The notes below the pieces were generated by a model. The model did no database searches. It saw nothing but the letters and a program-made list of their open reading frames with translations, and was not told where the DNA came from. From an uncultured Bacilli bacterium (GTDB lineage: Bacteria > Bacillota_I > Bacilli_A > RF39 > UBA660): 10,492 bases of DNA. Positions 7,501 to 10,492 of this stretch are shown here, one piece after another (within the stretch, counting starts at the first letter, position 1; every line of letters starts with the position of its first letter). Both the position numbers and the translations under genes were made by a program. The DNA lies in NCBI GenBank assembly GCA_947631895.1, contig CANRMU010000025.1:1-10492 (forward strand). Direction: 5' to 3'.

Positions 7501-7577
7501 AGTTTTAAGAAATGGTTAATTCTAATTTATGTTTAATGACTAAATAGTCTTGAACTGAAAGGAATGGTGTAGTTATA

Positions 7578-9008
7578 GTGATTAAAAAATATAAAAAAAT
7601 GTCTATTATGGCAAAAGCTTCTTTATGGGCTTTTTTTGCTAGTATTGTTCAAAAGGGTATTACTGTATTAGCAACTCCAATATTTACTAGAATTTTGACA
7701 ACTAGTGAATATGCTCAATATACATTGTATCAGTCTTGGTACGATATATTTATTATATTTGCTACTTTAAATGTTTTTAATTATGCAACTTATTCAGCCA
7801 TGAAAGAGTTTAAAGATGATAGAGATGGTTTTATTGCTACTGCTCAAACATTGGTAACAGGTTTATGTTTACTTTGCTTTATAATTTATTATGTTGCTCA
7901 TATTTTTGTTGGTGATATAATTGGCTTTCCAATACCAATTGTTTTAATTATGTTTTTAGACATTTTGTTTTTTGCATCATTTAATTTATGGGCATCTAAG
8001 GAAAGATATGTTTTTAAATATAAACTAATGACCATCTTATCTGTTATAATTGGCATATTAGGTCCAATTTTAGGATTAATAGCAATTCACTTTTCAACTA
8101 ATAGAGGTTATGGCCATATTTATGGTGTAGCTTTTGTAAATATAATAATAGGTTTAGGAGTATATATTTATAATTTAGTAAAATCTAAAAATAGATTTAA
8201 TAAAAAGTATGTTAAATTTATTTTTGCTTATTGTATTCCTTTAATTCCTCATTTCTTATCTTCAAAATTACTTACTAGATTTGATCGAATTATGATTAAT
8301 GAAATGTGTGGGGCTGCTCAAGCTGGTATCTATGGTTTAGCATATAGTTTGTCATCTCTTGTGATGTTAGTAAATGATGCTATTTTAAAATCATTAACAC
8401 CATGGACTTACCAAACTATAAGTAAAGGGGATAAAAAAGGATTTAAGAGTTTAAAAAAGAATACCAATTACTTTATTATTTTGGTTGCTATTGCTAATTT
8501 ATTATTGGTTTTATTTGCTCCTGAAATAGTTAAGATATTTGCTCCTGCTGAATATTATGAGGCAATTTATGTAATACCACCTATATCAACAAGTGTATAT
8601 TTTACATTCTTATTTAATGTTTATGCAAATATTGAATATTATTATTCAGAAACAAAATTTGTTGCTTTAGCCTCTATAATGTCCGCTGTAACTAATGTAG
8701 TTTTAAATTTAATTTTTATTAATGTATTTGGATATTTAGCTGCAGGATTTACAACTTTAGTAAGTTATATTTTATATGCTTTAGGACATTATATCTTTAT
8801 GAAAATGACTTGCAAGAAACATGCCAAAGGTTATAATTATTATGATAATAAAAGTATCTTAATTATCTCAATAGTATTTGTGTTATGTTCATTACTTGTA
8901 ATACCTTTATATAATACAGTCGTTTTAAGATATGCGTTAATTTTAGGTTTATTTATGTTTATTATTTTTAATAGTAAAAAAATAATTAATATAATAAGTA
9001 AAAAATAA
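7578..9008 (+). CDS. Wzx-type oligosaccharide flippase (MOP superfamily)
   Basis: A 476-residue polytopic membrane protein, expected to flip undecaprenyl-linked repeat units outward. The N-terminus ASLWAFFASIVQKGITVL (14-31) followed by PIFTRILTTSEYAQYTLYQS (34-53) is the typical Wzx opening. The central segment RFDRIMINEMCGAAQAGIYG (234-253) is the conserved loop that starts the second half. About 12-14 hydrophobic segments are visible, and length is normal. It starts with GTG, preceded by GAAAGGAA (7557-7564) at a rather long spacing of 13 bases. The next in-frame ATG (7599) is too far from that site. Gaps of 373 bases before and 159 after suggest it is expressed at least partly on its own. 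Together with the Wzy-like polymerase it defines a Wzx/Wzy-dependent pathway. Confidence 0.92.
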   Translation: MIKKYKKMSIMAKASLWAFFASIVQKGITVLATPIFTRILTTSEYAQYTLYQSWYDIFIIFATLNVFNYATYSAMKEFKDDRDGFIATAQTLVTGLCLLCFIIYYVAHIFVGDIIGFPIPIVLIMFLDILFFASFNLWASKERYVFKYKLMTILSVIIGILGPILGLIAIHFSTNRGYGHIYGVAFVNIIIGLGVYIYNLVKSKNRFNKKYVKFIFAYCIPLIPHFLSSKLLTRFDRIMINEMCGAAQAGIYGLAYSLSSLVMLVNDAILKSLTPWTYQTISKGDKKGFKSLKKNTNYFIILVAIANLLLVLFAPEIVKIFAPAEYYEAIYVIPPISTSVYFTFLFNVYANIEYYYSETKFVALASIMSAVTNVVLNLIFINVFGYLAAGFTTLVSYILYALGHYIFMKMTCKKHAKGYNYYDNKSILIISIVFVLCSLLVIPLYNTVVLRYALILGLFMFIIFNSKKIINIISKK

Positions 9009-9011
9009 AAA

Positions 9012-9040
9012 TTGAAAAAATAAATTAGAAGAAGTATAAT
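9012..9040 (+). promoter_or_regulatory. Strong sigma-A-like promoter for the acyltransferase gene
   Basis: TTGAAA (9012-9017) and TATAAT (9035-9040) are spaced exactly 17 bases apart, near-ideal sigma-A boxes, just after the flippase stop. Transcription from about 9047 would leave a leader of roughly 120 bases before ATG 9168. The acyltransferase gene therefore appears to form its own transcription unit, which suits a switchable decoration enzyme. Confidence 0.65.
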
Positions 9041-9167
9041 AGTTAAAAGTTAAAGACAATTTATTCTTTTTCTTTATTCTAATTCTTTTATGGAATTATT
9101 AAAAAAATTAATTGAACACGTAATAGAAAAAGGGAAATTTTAAAATTTTTAATGAAAGAGTGGTAAT

Positions 9168-9698
9168 ATGTTAAAAAGTGACTTTGATAAGGCTACTACA
9201 ATAAAAATACTAAATCTTAAGTTTAAAATAAGCCAGATCACTGGGGGGGGGGTTATTTTTAAGGCAATTAGATTTATAAGAATAAGAAAATATAGGAAAC
9301 TATGTCATAAAAATAATTCTTTTATAGGAGTTAGCTCCGACATACCTACTGATTTACATTTAATTACTTTTCCACATGGAATAAGTGGTGTCTATATTTC
9401 TGAAAAAGCAAAAATAGGTAATAATTGTACTATTTTTCAACAGGTAACAATAGGAAGTAATACTTTAAGTGATTCTAAACACTATGGTGCACCTACTATA
9501 GGAAATAATGTGTATATTGGAGCAGGCGCTAAAATAATAGGGAATGTAAATATTGGAGATGATGTTCGTATTGGCGCAAATGCTGTTATAGTAAATGATA
9601 TCCCGAGTAATTCAACAGTTGTTGTATCACCCAATAGAGTTATTGCTCATCATAATAAAAGAGATAATACTTTTAAGTCAATAGATAAATTAAAATAG
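9168..9698 (+). CDS. Left-handed beta-helix O-acyltransferase (CysE/serine-acetyltransferase-like), G10 tract in the 5' coding region
   Basis: A 176-residue hexapeptide-repeat transferase, probably adding an acetyl group from acetyl-CoA to the capsule repeat unit. The helix is seen as repeated I/V-G-x-N/D hexads: KIGNNCTIFQQVTIG (82-96), PTIGNNVYIGAGAKIIG (109-125) and VNIGDDVRIGANAVIVNDIP (127-146). His70 in FPHGISG is the likely catalytic residue. The fold and length resemble capsule and serine acetyltransferases, but no cysteine-pathway context exists here. GAAAGAGTGGT (9154-9164) precedes ATG 9168. The gene contains ten consecutive G (9243-9252) encoding Gly26-28. The frame is open as written. 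Loss or gain of one G would end translation within about nine codons, so this is a probable phase-variable gene in its ON state. Confidence 0.88.
   Translation: MLKSDFDKATTIKILNLKFKISQITGGGVIFKAIRFIRIRKYRKLCHKNNSFIGVSSDIPTDLHLITFPHGISGVYISEKAKIGNNCTIFQQVTIGSNTLSDSKHYGAPTIGNNVYIGAGAKIIGNVNIGDDVRIGANAVIVNDIPSNSTVVVSPNRVIAHHNKRDNTFKSIDKLK
9243..9252 (+). repeat. Homopolymeric G10 tract (candidate phase-variation switch)
   Basis: Ten consecutive G lie 75 bases into the acyltransferase gene. The next longest G run I see in this AT-rich window is five (2265-2269). With 10 G the protein is full length. With 9 the frame meets TAA after eight further codons (TTA TTT TTA AGG ... TAA). With 11 it meets TAA after GGT TAT TTT. 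Long G runs near gene starts are classic slipped-strand contingency loci. Confidence 0.85.
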
Positions 9699-9756
9699 GA
9701 AAATAATTAAATAATTTTAATATAAGTTATGTATGTTATGGTTTAACTTTAATAAA

Positions 9757-9776
9757 TTTATTTAGTGTTAAATAAA
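9757..9776. repeat. AT-only inverted repeat in the gap after the acyltransferase gene
   Basis: TTTATTTA (9757-9764) and TAAATAAA (9769-9776) form a perfect 8-bp stem with a 4-base loop. The stem has no G-C pair and no T run follows, so it is not a convincing terminator. It sits just before the junction where the dehydrogenase remnant begins. Confidence 0.35.
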
Positions 9777-9788
9777 GAAGCTTAAACT

Positions 9789-10142
9789 TTGTTTGATTTA
9801 TTAATTAAATCAAATCAAACTAGAAAAGAACATATTGTTAATATGATAATGAATAAGAAACCTAAAACTGTTGGAATATATCGTTTAACAATGAAAACTA
9901 ATTCTGATAATTTTAGAGCGAGCGCTATTCAAGATATTATTTTATATTTAAAAGATAATAATGTTAAAGTAGTAATCTATGAACCAACTTTAAATAGTGA
10001 AGTATTTGCTGATTGTGAAGTTGTTAAAGACTTTGATGAATTTAAAAAAATATCTGATGTAATCTTAGCAAATAGACAAGAAAAAATATTAGATGAAGTT
10101 AAAGATAAAGTATATACTAGAGATATTTATAATCGTGACTAA
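9789..10142 (+). pseudogene. ugd: 5'-truncated UDP-glucose 6-dehydrogenase remnant (C-terminal domain)
   Basis: About 117 codons match the C-terminal UDP-binding domain of UDP-glucose/GDP-mannose dehydrogenases of the HasB/Ugd type. The diagnostic stretches are VGIYRLTMKTNSDNFRAS (28-45) with downstream VKVVIYEPTL, ISDVILANR and the tail VKDKVYTRDIYNRD (104-117). Complete enzymes are about 390-400 residues. The N-terminal Rossmann domain and the catalytic Cys/Lys region are absent. In the same frame a TAA stands two codons upstream (9783-9785), and the nominal start is a TTG with poor ribosome binding support. The remaining frame is intact, so the truncation may be recent, or the product may still be made. 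It probably marks a recombination scar at the edge of the capsule locus. It cannot make UDP-glucuronate. Confidence 0.82.
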
Positions 10143-10166
10143 TTTTGTCATATTTAGGCGAATATC

Positions 10167-10196
10167 TTGTATATAAAAATTAAATCTGGGTATAAT
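10167..10196 (+). promoter_or_regulatory. Promoter of the small membrane-peptide gene
   Basis: TTGTAT (10167-10172) and perfect TATAAT (10191-10196) are 18 bases apart, with a G-rich TGGG just before the -10 box. The predicted start near 10203 leaves a leader of about 15 bases that is mostly ribosome binding site. Confidence 0.55.
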
Positions 10197-10217
10197 ATCA
10201 TAACAGGTGGGGATATT

Positions 10218-10319
10218 ATGCAGTGGATTTTAATTATAATATTAATTTTAATTACAATAATGTTTAGTTTGTTCTTTATTTGTTCATTAATATTAGCTAA
10301 AAGAACAGATATTAATTAA
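10218..10319 (+). CDS. 33-residue single-pass membrane peptide (uncharacterised)
   Basis: A short gene, ATG 10218 to TAA 10317-10319, encoding 33 residues. Residues 3-27 are one unbroken hydrophobic helix (Trp3, many Ile/Leu, Phe16-Phe20, Cys22). A short charged tail AKRTDIN (27-33) follows, which predicts a cytoplasmic C-terminus by the positive-inside rule. Support for reality is unusually good for its size: a strong ribosome binding site AGGTGGGGA (10205-10213), a matching promoter (10167-10196) and an intrinsic terminator starting at its stop codon. I do not recognise a family with confidence. It loosely resembles small conserved Bacillota membrane proteins ending in an AKRAD-like tail. 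Type I toxin peptides are another possibility, but no antisense RNA gene is evident. Confidence 0.65.
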   Translation: MQWILIIILILITIMFSLFFICSLILAKRTDIN

Positions 10320-10347
10320 GTGTTAATTTATAACGCTTTTTTATTTT
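10318..10347 (+). terminator. Intrinsic terminator of the small membrane-peptide gene
   Basis: AAGTGTTA (10318-10325) pairs with TAACGCTT (10331-10338), 8 bp with one G-U pair, around loop ATTTA. It is followed by a T-rich tract at 10337-10347 (TTTTTTATTTT). The stem starts within the stop codon of the peptide gene. Confidence 0.75.
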
Positions 10348-10377
10348 GTTAATTAATATTATTAAAATTATATATAG

Positions 10378-10383
10378 TATAAT
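10378..10383 (+). promoter_or_regulatory. Possible -10 box with nearby palindrome
   Basis: TATAAT at 10378-10383 lacks a recognisable -35 box at the proper distance. Just downstream, TGTAAA occurs twice (10389-10394 and 10399-10404) and GTAAATTTAC (10400-10409) is a perfect palindrome, operator-like in placement. No gene follows within the window. Confidence 0.25.
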
Positions 10384-10424
10384 ATTTGTGTAAAATAGTG
10401 TAAATTTACGTCAACTAAAAAAAT

Positions 10425-10457
10425 ATACCAAAATTGAAAATTGGTATTATTTTTTTT
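10425..10457 (+). terminator. Terminator-like hairpin with eight-T tract
   Basis: ATACCAA (10425-10431) pairs with TTGGTAT (10441-10447), a 7-bp stem with a 9-base loop, followed shortly by eight T (10450-10457). It lies about 40 bases after the TATAAT at 10378. An alternative, longer hairpin uses 10437-10446 with 10457-10466 (a perfect 10-bp inverted repeat). Confidence 0.55.
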
Positions 10458-10492
10458 ACCAATTTTGAAAATTCGCTAGACCAATTTTGAAA
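10427..10492 (+). repeat. Direct repeats at the right edge, 22-base period in the last copies
   Basis: The 16-base word ACCAATTTTGAAAATT starts at 10458 and returns at 10480 (13 of 13 bases identical to the window end), giving a 22-base period with CGCTAG as linker. A variant copy with 14 of 16 matches starts at 10427. Each copy contains the near-palindrome AATTTT-G-AAAATT. The array is cut by the window edge. Confidence 0.6.

Larger units (their letters stand above)
7205..7577. other. 373-base AT-rich gap between the PP-loop and flippase genes
   Basis: No sizeable gene is visible on either strand. The stretch holds four copies of TAAATA (7218-7241), a 15-codon reading frame with a ribosome-binding-like leader (7314-7361), three copies of TAATAAA (7404-7424) and TATAAT boxes at 7460-7465 and 7495-7500. 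It has no terminator with a G-C stem. Gap length and debris suggest that a gene was lost or a module exchanged here; that is inference. Confidence 0.6.
10143..10492. other. 350-base right flank: small membrane-peptide gene, two terminator-like hairpins and a direct repeat
   Basis: No large gene is present. The stretch holds a promoter (10167-10196), a 33-codon gene (10218-10319), its terminator (10318-10347), a TATAAT box (10378-10383), a second terminator-like hairpin (10425-10457) and direct repeats reaching the window edge. It appears to be the boundary of the capsule locus. Confidence 0.6.

Noticed and set aside
9090..9143. 17-codon frame (MELLKKLIEHVIEKGKF) in the leader of the acyltransferase gene
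   Set aside because: No ribosome binding site precedes it and the composition fits chance. A leader peptide is possible but unsupported.
153..9698. UGA = tryptophan genetic code (Mollicutes-like)
   Set aside because: All Trp positions are TGG and the genes are full length under the standard bacterial code.
10378..10420. Terminal inverted repeat of an insertion sequence
   Set aside because: The palindrome GTAAATTTAC and TGTAAA repeats are suggestive, but no transposase fragment, target duplication or matching end is present in the window.
10427..10492. CRISPR array
   Set aside because: The repeated unit has a 22-base period with only a 6-base linker and no variable spacers; no cas gene is visible.
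1..10492. tRNA or rRNA genes
   Set aside because: No cloverleaf with GTTCRA-type T-arm or rRNA-like GC-richer segment was seen on either strand.

Overview
This is a very AT-rich window, with all confidently called genes on the + strand. It reads as a capsule / exopolysaccharide (cps/eps) locus of a low-GC Bacillota, probably a host-associated one. The evidence is the Gram-positive Wzz-type CpsC plus separate tyrosine kinase CpsD plus PHP-type phosphatase CpsB, the purine-rich ribosome binding sites, and TGG as the only Trp codon. The genes therefore read with the standard bacterial code and not the Mollicutes UGA=Trp code. No species can be named from the sequence alone.

Layout. 2-85: last codons of an upstream gene, unidentified, possibly an LCP-type protein. 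86-115: promoter-like site. 153-2888: tightly packed assembly module with the chain-length/kinase adaptor (cpsC-like), tyrosine kinase (cpsD-like), metal-dependent phosphatase (cpsB-like) and a short initiating phosphoglycosyl transferase. 2939-4000: EpsG/Wzy-type polymerase. 4001-4029: perfect AT-rich hairpin, followed by a promoter-like site. 4131-7204: three overlapping, probably translationally coupled genes: GT2 glycosyltransferase, polysaccharide pyruvyl-transferase-like enzyme, and an uncharacterised PP-loop ATP-pyrophosphatase-like protein with a Cys cluster. 7205-7577: a 373-base AT-rich gap with simple repeats and a possible gene scrap. 7578-9008: Wzx-type flippase. 9012-9040: good sigma-A-like promoter. 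9168-9698: left-handed beta-helix O-acyltransferase whose 5' coding region carries a run of ten G. 9789-10142: 5'-truncated UDP-glucose 6-dehydrogenase remnant. 10167-10347: a self-contained unit of promoter, 33-residue membrane peptide and terminator. 10378-10492: promoter-like site, terminator-like hairpin and the start of a 22-base direct repeat that runs off the window.

How it works together (family knowledge plus inference). The phosphoglycosyl transferase loads the first sugar phosphate onto undecaprenyl phosphate. The GT2 enzyme extends it, and the flippase exports the unit. The Wzy protein polymerises it, and CpsC/CpsD/CpsB control chain length through tyrosine phosphorylation. The pyruvyl transferase, the PP-loop protein and the acyltransferase would decorate the repeat unit. 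Only one conventional extending glycosyltransferase is visible, so the repeat unit is either very short or completed by enzymes encoded elsewhere.

Most worth following up: the G10 tract, an apparent phase-variation switch on capsule O-acylation; the pyruvyl-transferase/PP-loop pair, a possible unrecognised sugar-modification chemistry; the small membrane-peptide gene; and the repeat array at the right edge.
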